Assembly: GCA_001632425.1 (NCBI GenBank)
Contig: KV425606.1
Coordinates: forward strand, 1-27,955
Direction: 5' to 3'
Source of the DNA: Neolentinus lepideus HHB14362 ss-1
Lineage: Eukaryota; Basidiomycota; Agaricomycetes; Gloeophyllales; Gloeophyllaceae
Length of the DNA stretch: 27,955 nucleotides
Part shown: in pieces, positions 10,341 to 20,540 of the stretch
Layout of the letters: every line of letters starts with the position of its first letter
How positions within the stretch are numbered: the first letter of the stretch is position 1
Program-made: the position numbers and the translations under genes
The notes under the pieces: generated by a model
Database searches by the model: none
Told to the model about the DNA's origin: nothing
What the model saw: the letters and a program-made list of their open reading frames with translations, nothing else

Positions 10341-10638
10341 GATGAATGGTGTTCGTTGAGTAGATGGCGCGGGTCGGCCGCTTAGGTCTTGTTTGGAGTA
10401 AGCCAACACCGATAAACTGCCAGTTCATCGTGTTTATCTGATGATGACATGTGCATCGGGTCGTGCATTCAATAGTCCGACAATGAAATTGTCTGGTTAC
10501 TATCACTTGATTTACACTTTACAGGAGTACAAACATGCGCAGTGCATCAGCCTCCCAGGTCTTCCCCTCTTGTCACTCCCAGTTCTCTAGGGTTTGCCGG
10601 CAGCGATTCACTGACACCTCCATCAGTATCATCAGCAG

Positions 10639-10668
10639 TATGCAGAGACTGAGGTACGGACCTTGCAG
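10639..10668 (-). repeat. 30-base exact inverted match to 5155-5184
   Basis: This is the partner of the plus-strand copy beside B4. Here it follows the apparent stop of intact B2. Identity over all 30 bases exceeds that of the adjacent paralogous coding sequence. Confidence 0.85.
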
Positions 10669-10700
10669 TTACAACAGTCAGTACACTGAGTACTAATTTG

Positions 10701-11313
10701 TCAATTTCCATATGTGTAGGGACTGCAGTCGAAGTATGTGTGCCTCTCAATAGTTGGTTCGGTGACGAACCCGTTCTCGATGAACCAGTCGAGATTGACA
10801 TCGGTCTGGTACCAGTAAACTTGATCGTCGGCATCTACATCCCGAGGCGGGATGTTCTCATCCACGTATTGCATGATCGTGGCACGATCAGGATAGTAAA
10901 GGTTGGTTGTTGTGACCGGTGCAGCTGTCATCATCTAATAACCAATCTTTAGTATATTACCACTATAAAGGAGAGTGAAGGCGGCATACGACTGGTACAT
11001 TGTTATTGGTGACGGGAGTGCTATTATCACCTGTGTCCATTGCCTGTCCATCGTCGACAACCTCGCTCTCAGCGACTTCCCCCTCGCTAGGCTCCTCTTT
11101 ATTTTCCATATCGACATCCTCGGCGATGCTTTCGCGGGCCTCCTCGCTGACTTCGTCCTCCTGGCAGCTGGACTCAAACTCGGCGGCAAAAATTTCCTCC
11201 ACTACAGTTGGGCCGATGCTATCCCTTAGAAGCACGCGTTCCATGATTGTCCTCCGGACGCGCTCCCGTGCCTCAGAGGAGAGGTCGTCGATGGTAAGGT
11301 TGTGCGTTGCCAT
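10701..11313 (-). CDS. Orphan family B, copy B2 (small acidic protein)
   Basis: Two phase-0 exons (11313-10990 and 10934-10701) encode 185 residues. The protein starts MATHNLTIDDL and carries ERVRRTIMERVLL, then IGPTVVEEIFAAEFES, then an acidic stretch rich in Glu/Asp. Exon 2 begins with ATG (MMTAAPV) and contains RATIMQYVDENIPP and ERHTYFDCSPYTYG. Landmarks and intron position match B1, so the frame is under constraint. The donor is taken as gtatgc after the codons for VPV. As in B1, a GTCCCT motif near the end could be a donor for a third exon; a frame continuing to about 10547 is open beyond it. It is downstream of A2 on the same strand, about 540 bases away, mirroring the A1-B4 arrangement. 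Function unknown. Confidence 0.63.
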
Positions 11314-11851
11314 ACCCAAGGTCGACAAGTTGAATGGTGGTGGTAGTTGAAGATTGAAAGGACAAAGGAGGCCTTCGCTTATATTCGCGATCGGAGCAGG
11401 CCGGCTTAGATCAGCCGTCTGTATCCATTTCATCGTAACGTCACGATGCGAAGAACATAGCAGGAAACACAAAATAATGTTGTTTGACCAGGAGCGAAAT
11501 ATACGCGTCCCACTCTGGACACTACAATGTATGTACAAAATCAGAATATTCAGCTTTCAACTACGCGACGATCTGATGATCTAATAGGTCCTAGTCTTGA
11601 ATATTGTGCGCACGCAACTCATGATGGCACATTGTCCATCCAACCAGCCTACAGTCACTTTACCGCTTCCCGAGAACATGTCGTATTCAAGTTGCTTCCG
11701 CTACACGGCAAGACGGAACCCTCCTTGGTAGTCGAATATATTCGACAACAGCGTCAACCTCCGGCGAATTGCGCTGGCTGGCCTGGATATCGGAGTTCCA
11801 TGGCGGCCGTTCTTCCATGGGCAAATACTTGGCACTTCTCCTGCGTTGAAG
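11314..11851. other. Spacer between A2 and B2
   Basis: Contains the B2 leader: bases about 11330-11410, read on the minus strand, resemble the region before B4. It also contains the 3' flank of A2. The plus-strand frames here (for example 11527-11874) show no family resemblance. Confidence 0.4.
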
Positions 11852-13020
11852 TTACTTCTTCGTGGGCCGAGTGATGGGACCGTATTGCGCCTTTGCCTTG
11901 GAAGCAGGTCCCCGCGAGCCAGAGGGGGTATCGCAGTTTAGATGCGCAAGTGGCACGCCTCCCAGGCTCAAAGATGAATAGCGGCCGCTCGTTGGCGTCG
12001 CGGGGCCCGTAGTCGGACTTGAAGCATCCGGAGAAGGATAGGTGGATGATGGGTACGGCGATATATGGGCGGTTTCTTCATCGTCGTCCGATGCGAATGG
12101 ATTGAACCCGAATCCGCAATGGCCGTCGTACTCGAGTCGTCCAACCCCCCACGCGCTTGCATCTTCCGTCGCCCGACTGTGCCACCCACTTTTCTCTTCG
12201 GTTTCTCTCCGCGCTACAATATCGTCACTCAATTGGTGCCTCCAAGAGTCCTCAGTAACGTCGAACGACGGCGCTGTGGCTTTAGTTGGGCCGGTGAATG
12301 GTGCAAGATCCCAGTTATCGATATCAATCCATGCTGGTGTGGCATCCCACTGAACAGGCTTTGGTTGATGGAATGGACATGGATTTGTGGTATCTGCTTC
12401 TGAGCCACCATTGTTAGCGGTCACGAGAGATGTTGTGGGTGTGGCGTTCATGACGAAGGTGCGTCGCGATGGTGCGTCATCCACCTCAGAGACGCAAAAT
12501 GACTCGTCATCAAGCCACAACGGCTTTTGAAAGGTTCGTTGAGGCTTAGGGTAGTAGAGAGGGCAGATAGACGGGGGTTCATTGAACGCGTCCGCCATAA
12601 CAGAGTTCGTTGTTCCCCATCGTTCGTGCTTTATCTGAGAAGCAAACTGAGCTATCCAAGATAATAAATCAATAACAAGGATAGCACACCTTCAAAATCT
12701 TGTCGATCAAAGTTTCGTGCAGGCCAGTTCGGGCTATAGCGACATCTTCATCTACTGTGGCGGCAATGGCTGTGGACCATCGTTCCTGCCTTATCTGACA
12801 TCTAACCTCAACATCTCCGGACGTGGCTTCGATGAGAAACGCGACAAACCTTCAATATCTTTTCGATCAAAGTCTTTGACGCGTCCGTTTGAGCTGGAGT
12901 GTGCTGTTCTCGCATTGTGGCGGCGATCGACGAGTTATTGACGACGTCAAGGCGTACATCGTGGACCGGTGATGCGCTAGTGTTGGGGAGTACTTGTTTA
13001 ATCCACTTTAGGCAGACCAT
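11852..13020 (-). CDS. Orphan family A, copy A2 (tandem CP-x4-KP motif protein)
   Basis: Three phase-0 exons (13020-12850, 12794-12690, 12634-11852) encode 352 residues; both introns are 55 bases. It matches A1 throughout: MVCLKW start, TLIEKILK at the exon 1 end, then CPLYYPKP with KPLWLDD (C116) and CPFHQPKP with TPAWIDI (C178), then WDLAPF, and a short ending ITRPTKK that stops before the extra A1 tail. Exon 2 starts IRQERWST and ends TLIDKILK; exon 3 starts IKHERWGT. The exon1/exon2 and exon2/exon3 junctions therefore look like copies of each other, including intron size. The second half is Ser/Pro/Thr-rich and probably disordered. No known domain is recognised. The family may bind metal through the Cys or act as a scaffold, but nothing in the sequence proves it. 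Confidence 0.75.
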
Positions 13021-13092
13021 GATGTGCAGATAGGTACAAGAGGTGTGACTCGCGAAGGTAGCAGAGAGGTAGGGTTAATGAAGCGCGTCGGT

Positions 13093-13136
13093 GGCCACAA
13101 CTTATCCGGCCTCGATTCCGCCGGGCCGTGGGCGCC
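13093..13136 (-). promoter_or_regulatory. GC-rich element upstream of A2
   Basis: Read on the minus strand this begins GCGCCCACGGCCCGGC and ends with GGCCGG followed by TTGTGG. It corresponds to the palindrome before A1 and lies about 73 bases before the A2 start, a nearly identical spacing. The inverted arms are less perfect than at A1. Confidence 0.4.
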
Positions 13137-13429
13137 TATTTCCCCTTTTAATCGCGAGACAACCACCATTCATAGCGAGTCCTGTCGACGATTCACGTCG
13201 TCCTCTTGGACGACTAGAACCAAACCTCATTGCGGGTCTGATTTTTCACGTGGATAGTACGTTTAACTGACAGTACACTAGCGCGAGTGCTCAGGCGGCG
13301 TTCACAGGTGCTTCTCGAAGACCAGCATGCATTATATATTATTCTCCTCACAAGACGGGTGATATACAATGCATGATAGTTCTTCGATCTACCGGAACCA
13401 CGATCCCTCACTAATCAAGACAGCCTCCC
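13137..13429. other. Spacer between A2 and the AsaB-like gene
   Basis: Contains the distal A2 upstream region and the 3' flank of the AsaB-like gene. No gene is seen. Confidence 0.4.
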
Positions 13430-14393
13430 TCAATCGTAGAACACCAATCCTCTCAGTTCGATGGACTCTCTGAAAGGCGCGTCAGAAGGAGTACTGGGAT
13501 CTTCGAAGGCCGTGTGGGGTGTGAACTTCGCGACGCCATCCTTCGAATCAAAACTGAAAATCTTGTCAGCGCGAGTCAAATGTTTTCGATATTGAAGTTG
13601 GCCTCTCACCATTTGATCAGCACGAATTCGTCTGGCTCCATTCCACGCAAGTATTTCCACCTATGCTCCGGATTGTACTTCACGCTCATGGTCTCTCCGA
13701 CGTAGGTGGTATTCCTTAGTTCAGAGGGCACGACATCTCCTCCGTCCTCAGCGTTTACGCTCCTGAAGTCGCAGAAGGCTAGCGGCCAATCCAGCGCAGC
13801 GTGCCTTATTGGACGCCACAGGTTAATGATCTGGAAGCGCCTTCGAAGAGCAGCTTCTGCGTCTGCTGGAGGGAGGTGACGGTGGACACGAGTGATCGCC
13901 GCACCAGAGCTCTGGTCGACATGCACAGTGCCTGCAGGTTGGCGGCGGGTGTTGGAGCCTGCAGCGCGCCAGTCGCTATCCGTATCCGGGACCCTGCGAC
14001 GCACAGCTGGACGGGAATAGCACACGTGAGAATTTTTCCGGGTGTATTAATCGTGATCTGCCACTCACTATGATCGAATAGTACCACTTGGCTCGCACCA
14101 GTCAGCTTCTTGATGAGCTCGACACTCTCTGGGTAATACTCCTCTCGGATCTTGTCATCATCAGTAAACGATGTATGCTCGCTGGCATGCTTGTAGAACT
14201 GGAAGCCGTTCTTGTCCAGGGTGTACTCCGTCTCCCTCCCGCGCACATTCTCGAGCTCGACTTCTCGCTGCTCCAGTGTATAATTTCTTTCGAGACGCTG
14301 CTCCTTGTTAGGACCCTCTACGACAGCTTGGTATGGCTTAGAACCATCCTTGGGCGGAACGAAATAATTGAGCTTGGCTGTTACAATCGACAT
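13430..14393 (-). CDS. AsaB / CTB9 / CmcJ-family hydroxylase/desaturase
   Basis: Three exons (14393-14069, 14006-13610, 13553-13430) join in frame to 281 residues, normal for this fungal family. N-terminal landmarks include LNYFVPP and VVLFDHT. The core has HVDQ (H137, D139), the HxD iron-ligand pair expected of Fe(II)/2-oxoglutarate-type enzymes, then RVHRHLP, QIINLWRP, the distal-His region YNPEHRWKY and DEFVLIKCFDS, and KFTPHTAF near the end. The codons for TGT (C) and ACT (T) are split across introns and restore family-typical residues, which supports both splice sites. Relatives act in secondary metabolism (the family is named for a cephamycin protein and aspergillus/cercosporin cluster members). 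The substrate is unknown. A terpene synthase lies 6 kb away, but a shared pathway is only a guess. Confidence 0.93.
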
Positions 14394-14459
14394 TGTGTTT
14401 CGCGTAGATCGGTGAGTAACAGTGCACCTGTGTGTAAATGTGTGCAAGGTGACTGCCAC

Positions 14460-14466
14460 TTATATA
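14460..14466 (-). promoter_or_regulatory. TATA box of the AsaB-like gene
   Basis: Reads TATATAA on the minus strand, about 67 bases before the start codon at 14393, a usual distance for a fungal core promoter. Confidence 0.6.
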
Positions 14467-14700
14467 TGTCGGGTCACAGGATCTTATGACGTGCTCAGAT
14501 TACTTATAGCGCGATCCGTAGCCCATCCTTTGGCTTACTCATGCTTCGCCGAAGTTAGAGGCATTTCACTGCAACGAGTCCGCTGAGTGAGTGTTTACCT
14601 CTATATCAGAAACTCTGGTTCCCGATCTTCGGTGATTAATCATCATACTCAATCGCCGTCCGAGGCTGCTAAGAAGGCAACCATATGTCATTGACGCCTT

Positions 14701-14994
14701 TCAAGATCTTGCGCCGCACGGTCCAGCCAGGATTTTTAGGATATCATCTTTGCCAACTGTTATGTAATGACCGGCAAGGTTCGCCATCCGAACTAAATTA
14801 TAGAATGTTAGCGCATTGGCTTCAAGCCGGGGATGCGTTTCACGCAAGTGCCTTGTTCGGTAGACGGCGCCAAGCTCCAACCCGAGTGGTTTTGGATCGT
14901 CCATGGGATTAAGAGAGATCGTTGCTAGTGTAATAAACTCCTGTCGGCATGAATGTCTTAAGGACACCTTTTGATCTTCAAGGAGCTGATTCAT
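14701..14994 (-). CDS. Possible 97-residue ORF, unrecognised
   Basis: An uninterrupted minus-strand frame starts with ATG at 14994 (MNQLLEDQ) and contains NPMDDPKPLGLELGAVYR and LVRMANLAGHYITVGKDDIL. Its composition is protein-like and not low-complexity, but I recognise no family, see no intron and no promoter signal. It may be a small gene, a fragment of a decayed gene, or chance. Confidence 0.2.
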   Translation of the reverse strand: MNQLLEDQKVSLRHSCRQEFITLATISLNPMDDPKPLGLELGAVYRTRHLRETHPRLEANALTFYNLVRMANLAGHYITVGKDDILKILAGPCGARS

Positions 14995-15570
14995 AATTAG
15001 TAGCAGGATTTTGCACTGAACAATGTACCTTTTGCATTATTTTTTGTTAATGTATGTAAACAACAGGACAATCTGAAATAGCGCAGGTTTGCACGAGCTT
15101 GCGAGCAGTGAATATGAGAATGCCAGTACTGGGGAGTACGTGAGCTTAAGAGCTCGACGGCATTCTCCGAGTCGTCCGAGCCCAGTCGCACCTTTCGTCT
15201 CCTTTCATTCTTGTTTCTACGCTCAGGCGTTCTTGAACCCGCTAGGCTGCACAGATTGTGGCGGTTCTACAAATTATGTTACTTGGATCTCTCGAGCTAT
15301 ATGCGAGTACCTACCTGCCCCGCTCTTGGTTGCTCGAGGAACCGGCCCTTTGTCATTAAATCATCTTTCAAATCGATCCTCGAATGCCTGGCATCATGAA
15401 CGGAAGTCAAGTTATCGAGTTGAAAGTTTGCCTCCTGCTATGTCATTCTCATCCATCCCAACAAGCATCTCACTCGTCTCCTAGAAGACCCTAAATGTAC
15501 TCATCAGATTAAGTTTCCAAGACAATATAAGACGGAGCTATTGACATCATCCAGCCTCATCCCTTCCTCT
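14995..15570. other. Gene-poor stretch
   Basis: No supported gene. Open frames on the plus strand (15089-15484 and 15211-15399) overlap in different frames and resemble nothing known. Confidence 0.4.
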
Positions 15571-16162
15571 CTATCGAAAAAATGTATCGTTGTCGAAGTT
15601 GAGGAAGTAAATTTCAGAGGGCTGCTCTGCATTGAAGAGACAGAGTCCTCGCTTGTTGTTAGAGCTGCTGGAACGTTCATCGGTGGGTTTCTTCTCAGCA
15701 CGAATCGGCTAATCATTGATGGTCTTCAGCATTCAGTGTGTGTCGAGAAAGGCGCATACCTGCATATCAACATCCAGTGCGACGGTTTTCACAGTACTCG
15801 CTCCCTTGTTCATGGCAGTATTCCCGTCGACGATGGGGCTATCGTGCCCAGCGCGTCGAGATATTAACATCCAGCTCGTCTTGTGCAAGTTGGTCTGCCA
15901 CGGCACGCCGAACGTTGTCCATGGCCGCGTGCAGGTCTTCAAGCTTCAGGGGTGATCTGACTGGACACAAAAGCCTGCGCAAGGGCTTCTTCATCTCCGA
16001 GAAAATGAGAGATGCAGTCGTGGACATCGTGGCTTGTAGTCAAGATGTAAAGAGTTCGCTTGTTCTTGTCTGAATCTCCTGTCGGGTCGGGTTGACTGTT
16101 GTAAGCGACTTCTTCCGAGTTATCTACCGGGTCTGACGGATTTTGTGGTCGGCTGTGGCCAT
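15571..16162 (-). pseudogene. C1: decayed copy of an unrecognised gene pair
   Basis: A TATAAAA sequence (16224-16218) lies about 56 bases before an ATG at 16162. Coding-like pieces follow in three different frames: ILTTSHDVHDCISHFLGDEE with EALAQAFVSS; then LEDLHAAMDNVRRAVADQLA with DELDVN; then DSPIVDGNTAMNKGAS ending DVDMQ. A good intron (15759-15709, gtatgc..attag) joins the last piece to an exon ending NDTFFR and a TAG at 15571. The first two pieces resemble C2 (RDVDTFIEEVLAHALASN and DSVRRVVAEHISGEQPDVN). The frame changes between pieces are not explained by introns, so I call it broken. Function unknown. Confidence 0.33.
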
Positions 16163-16363
16163 AACAAAGGACTACACTTAACTATCAAAATTAGGGAGTC
16201 CGCAAAGGCCATGATACTTTTATACGCAACTCCCCGCCCAAGAACACCAACACCATGGAAAGATGCTATTCGTATTCTGTTATCAAATGACATGTAGTTC
16301 CTCCATCCTTTTTTTGTTGTCCCCGCCCATTCGACTCATAAGGCACAGAAACGGCACTTGGCC

Positions 16364-17478
16364 TCAATTACGGTGGCTGCATGTCCATTGTCAGATAAAA
16401 CGGCCGTATGATACACAACCACTGTTACTCACGGCGTCCAGATTGCGGGACCATCAGTCATACCGAGGGTTTCAAGCGAATACTGGAGGTGTTCTATAGC
16501 CGCATTGTCTTCGGAAGTCGAAGACTCGGTGTCGGCGTTGTAGCCGTTCAGGTCAGTTGTATGCTGTGCTTGTGACCAAGCCGACTATTAACTGAACTTC
16601 AGTGATGTCTTGTGTAGCTGTATTGAAATGATGCTTACACGTGAGGCACTGTCGCGCTTCTCAACACTCTGTCTAGCTTCATCTACCTCCATGGGATGAT
16701 CTTCGTCGCCTCCATTCTCATCCATATCTTGTACTCGACGACTGCCACGCTTCTTTATAATGTCGCCGCCCATCGTGTGCAAGTGAGCTATTTCTGTGGT
16801 CTTTGCGATACCCATTCGTGCCACCTGGCTAGTAGGCTTGCTGTTCTCGGCGTAGTACCTTGAATGTGTCTGTCGATAACGATCAGCCACGAACGATCGG
16901 TACACAAAGATGACATACACATCCAACCTGTGTCTCGAGTGTCTTCCGCCTGGACCTCATCCGAACGTGCCCCTTTGCGTCGGTTTCCTTTCCCCCTCGC
17001 CGATCGGCCACCGCAGTTCTCCCTGATATGCCGCGAAGACGAGGAGCGCGTCGGCGAGCGTCGTACGGTCTGACACGTCGCTCATCCGCAGGAGCTTTAT
17101 CAGTCTCTTTTGGCATCGGCGGTCTGAGGATTGGAATTACACGCGTTATGGCAGGAAGTAAGAAGATCGACGCAGTGGCTGCGCGCGAAGACAAGGACGC
17201 GATCACGGTCACGGGGTGCGACACGAGGTTGGACGCGTAGTCGGAGAGTGCCGTGCCACTGTTCTCTTTCGACGCGTTTTGTGCCGCAGTGTACGCAATC
17301 GCGATGTTCGGATATGCCCGGTCGATGAAATTCAGATTGAAGTGTAGGAAAATGGAAGCGATCTAGCGCATCGTCTTCAATGTCATACGGTCCATTATCC
17401 GTCCAACACAAGCCATGTAGCTGTATCGATAATGCCGTTATCGCCTATATTCAGAACTACATCGGCCGAGTCGTCCAT
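16364..17478 (-). CDS. Candidate five-exon orphan gene D
   Basis: Exons 17478-17410, 17362-16928, 16869-16639, 16563-16433 and 16376-16364 join without a stop to 292 residues. The largest piece is open for 159 codons and is GC-rich with GC-biased third positions, unlike its flanks. Donors include gtaagc and gtgagt, but the first intron (gtgttg) is weak, so the start is uncertain. The product has a hydrophobic N-terminal third (IASIFLHFNLNF, later ASIFLLPAITRVIPIL, perhaps membrane-associated), an Arg/Lys-rich middle and an acidic Ser-rich end (DENGGDEDHPMEVDE, ADTESSTSEDNAA). No family is recognised. It sits between the two related broken genes C1 and C2. Frame continuity over four introns is the main support. 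Confidence 0.4.
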
Positions 17479-17666
17479 GACGGTGTCATGCTGGAGATGC
17501 GAACATCAGCTAGTGTCAGAGTCACTATGTCCATCAATATTTCGTAGGTGCCATGTAATGGCTCGTCATGATAATGCGACAAGCTTAGGAAGGTCGCCGT
17601 GGGTGCCTGCTTCATATCTCCACCGCCGTCGGTGATTGTGTTCAAAAATGATTACCGATTATTCTT

Positions 17667-18486
17667 CTAGAGCACGCGGAAGGATTTGTTGCATGCCTCT
17701 GTGAATACGCTTAGCTCAAGATCATCAGTTGCATTCACAAGGATGTCACCATCCCCACCCATCACGTCGACGGACTTTTCGCCATCCAGACAACTCGCCG
17801 GCTTCACTGGTACCTCCTCGCCAGCTGAGTTAACGTCCGGCTGTTCCCCGGAAATGTGTTCTGCCACGACGCGCCGAACGCTGTCCCTTACCACGGGAGT
17901 GTCAGACGATTAGACGCTAGAGCGTGCGCTAATACTTCTTCAATGAACGTATCAACGTCTCGTTGGCGAATAGAGGCAGACTTTACGTTGATGGTAAAGA
18001 GGATGGAGAACGCGAAGTTGAGGTTCAAAACCCCTTTCGGCATTCACCGGCCTATGGAAGCAAGTCCCTCCGAGATATCTAGTCGTACTGACGGATTTTG
18101 CGGCAGACAAGAATCCGTCAATTCCCACACATCGCGATAGCAGCCTAAGGACGGCAACTCGAAGTTGTCTTCAAGCGAATCAGACCTGGTGCTGATGTTC
18201 TCCGGATCAGGGATAGGATGCCGATCGAGGAAAATAACGCATACTTTGTTGTATGCTTGTCGTTGTTCCCTGCCACCATCCTTTATAATTCCTCGTCAAC
18301 ATCCATATCCGTATCCTGACTAGGCCAGCAGGAGATGTTGGGTTGCCAGAGTTGACCATTGGGAAGGCTCATCCCTACTAATCTGGCAATATCGACAGGA
18401 TAGGAGAACTGGAACTTGAACAAGGATTTTGACTGATTCTCGGTTTCGTTGCTAAGGTTTGTTATTTGATGTCTGTCAGAATTCAT
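17667..18486 (-). pseudogene. C2: decayed copy related to C1
   Basis: Coding-like pieces occur in several frames: MNSDRHQITN to DTDMDVDEEL (18486-18283); then YNKVCVIFLDRHPIPDPE to LPQNPSVRLDISEG; then RDVDTFIEEVLAHALASN; then a longer open piece DSVRRVVAEHISGEQPDVN to TEACNKSFRVL (17894-17667). The third and fourth match C1, and the DNA around caaaatccgtcag is shared with C1. Stops and frame changes between pieces lack plausible introns, so it is probably broken, though missed short introns cannot be excluded. Function unknown. Confidence 0.33.
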
Positions 18487-19999
18487 CTAATGACAAAAAT
18501 CAGTCGTTTACCCAGGGAATTAGTGGTTTGCTCAAGCTCCTCACATTGTCGAGCGTCCCTTTGTTGTTACATTGACCCCTCACTCCCCACTTTCTTTGGC
18601 CTCGCATACGTTGCTATCGGCGAAACATCAGTAGCCGACACCATGTACAACGTCGCTGGGGAGGCGACCTACATCACCGTTTGCGACGCGTCCAACGCGT
18701 GGATCTGAAGCGCCCCTAACAGAACTTAGACCGCTTGGTCTGCGTCGCGCTTGAATCTTGGCGGACGTAATCTGATTTCCATGCTTGGTCCATGGTGGCA
18801 GCGGGGCCCCGAAAGCCTTGGTGGCATACTCGATGTCCTGTTCCGCAACAATCTGCTTGATAATCGGTTTCACCATAGCCGACGCGAAAATTGAAACCGC
18901 TCAGAATAAAACGCGATATTGGCGGTAAAGACGCGTTGGTTGCGAGTGGAAGACGGAGTGAAAGACGCGTCGGTTTGCGAGTGCCGCCGGCGAACTCCGT
19001 GTATGCGCACAACAATTACCCGCTTTGGTATGTCTTTGTAACTCGAAGTGGTCATTGACGCTAATGATGCAGTGTAGAATTGTGCAGCTAGCGTACGCGA
19101 GGCTCGAGGTATCCGGAAGCGCCGGTTATCAAGTATGATAACTCGTAGCCTGAGCGTGCATCGCTTTGATTAGGCCCCAGTGGGTGGGTAGCCCGAATGT
19201 CCACTAGTTTTTGGGTGAGAGGATCTCACAGTAATATTCGAGTATCACGTTCAATCAGTTAAACATCGGTCAGCGATCTAGGAGACGATTCGGATCCGGG
19301 GCGAACCTACTTCACTCCCACGGGTCTGTTTACCCTGACGATCCAAGAAAAATATTGACCAGTCCGATACGGACAGGACTGTGGCCCTCGTCGATGCATT
19401 CAAAATGCGGATTGTAGCCTCTCGGTTGGCTAGCCGCGTACGTGCTGCTCTGGCTTTCGCTCAATCCCTGCCCCATGGAAAGATGTCGTCTCTGAAGATT
19501 GGTTTTACCACGAACTCGCCCCGTAGACTCCGAGTAGTTTGGCAGAAGCTAGAGCAGCAGAGAATTGACTGCTGGTAGATGAATGTGTGGGCATTGTCAA
19601 GGTCGCTCGCCTGCTAGTCACGGCAAGATCATGGGGGAGACCTGCCGAAGTGGCTGATAGTTATCGAGTGAATATTCCGTCTATTCAACAGACCGAATAC
19701 CTAAACGAGATGGCAAGAGGGTTGGCATCTATTGGCAAAATCGTCCATGCTGGCCAGTTATGAATCTAACCCTTACAGAGGCCATCTCGTGTTCTCGATG
19801 ACGAGCTTTCGATAACACACCGCCAGGGATTGCGAGTTTATTTTTGTCCCTCCCCTCCGCGGCCCCAAAAGCATGAAGTCAATATATCAGGACCTCGAAC
19901 GTATCGTCTTCTCTCTCTCTCCAATCGCAAACTCCACGTGAGTCCAAGATGATATCTATTTAGAGGCGTGCACACATCGCCCATCACCTAGACGTACAA
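18487..19999. other. Gene-poor stretch
   Basis: No supported gene across about 1.5 kb. Frames at 18466-18708 plus, 18628-18876 minus and 18716-19015 minus overlap each other and match nothing I know; some may be relics. A TATA-like sequence (aatatatc, near 19881) and a CT-rich run (19909-19922) precede the tiny ORF that follows. Confidence 0.4.
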
Positions 20000-20173
20000 A
20001 TGAAGCGGATGGTAAGTCATGATCACGACTCGATGAAGTTGTATATATTCTCTATCCAGTCATCAAGACTTGCCCAAGCCCGCCCGCTCTCAGACCACGG
20101 ACAGCGAACAGTAGGGCGGACCCAGTACGGCCTGGATACGATTGCAATGGTATTCGATCTCCTCTATCGCTGA
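20000..20173 (+). CDS. Possible tiny spliced ORF (41 residues)
   Basis: ATG at 20000 in a good context (acaaATG) is followed after four codons by an ideal donor, gtaagt (20012), and an intron ending tatccag (20059). Exon 2 (20060-20173) continues in frame: SSRLAQARPLSDHGQ, then YGLDTIAM, stop TGA. A TATA-like motif and a CT-rich leader lie upstream at a sensible distance. The Arg-rich, acid-poor start could be a mitochondrial presequence, but the family is not recognised and chance is quite possible. Confidence 0.22.
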   Translation: MKRMVSHDHDSMKLYIFSIQSSRLAQARPLSDHGQRTVGRTQYGLDTIAMVFDLLYR

Positions 20174-20540
20174 TACAGCGCACTCAATGAATGAAATTAC
20201 CGCCCGACTGACTCACGATTGACATCATCACAAAGCTTCCGATCACGAGCCTTGGACCACGTCGCACTTGAGTATAGTCATATTTCCCCAAAATCTCTGT
20301 CATGGCTATATTTACCTCCGAAATCCCGGGATCTTGGGATTGTCTGTGGCGCATTGGCATGTTGCACATTTGCACATCGGTACTAAACACTACGAGTGCT
20401 CGCGATTATACACCAAGTAATCTCTCCCAGGCGTCAGTCCTATACAAGAGCGGCATCCGACCGGATTCTCTGCTCCTTCGTGCTTCGCTCACATCTGCCA
20501 TATACGCTTAGGGCATTCCTCTCCAATCACATCGGAAACT

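Larger units (their letters stand above)
9808..13136 (-). repeat. Right arm of a decayed inverted duplication (A2-B2-B3)
   Basis: This is the mirror image of the left arm: element, A2, B2, B3 read on the minus strand. The axis falls near 8.0-8.2 kb, inside the Tda10-like kinase gene. Confidence 0.7.

Noticed and set aside
3406..13020. Mating-type (HD) locus interpretation of the A/B pairs
   Set aside because: Paired, inverted, fast-evolving genes suggested it, but neither A nor B shows a homeodomain WFxNxR signature, and no mitochondrial intermediate peptidase or beta-flanking gene is present.
18716..19015. Overlapping minus-strand frames of 99 and 82 codons
   Set aside because: Both overlap the same DNA in different frames; neither has a recognisable family, promoter or consistent splice structure.
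6147..20540. Transposable elements in the gene-poor stretches
   Set aside because: No terminal repeats, reverse transcriptase, integrase or transposase motifs were recognised by eye; very old relics cannot be excluded.
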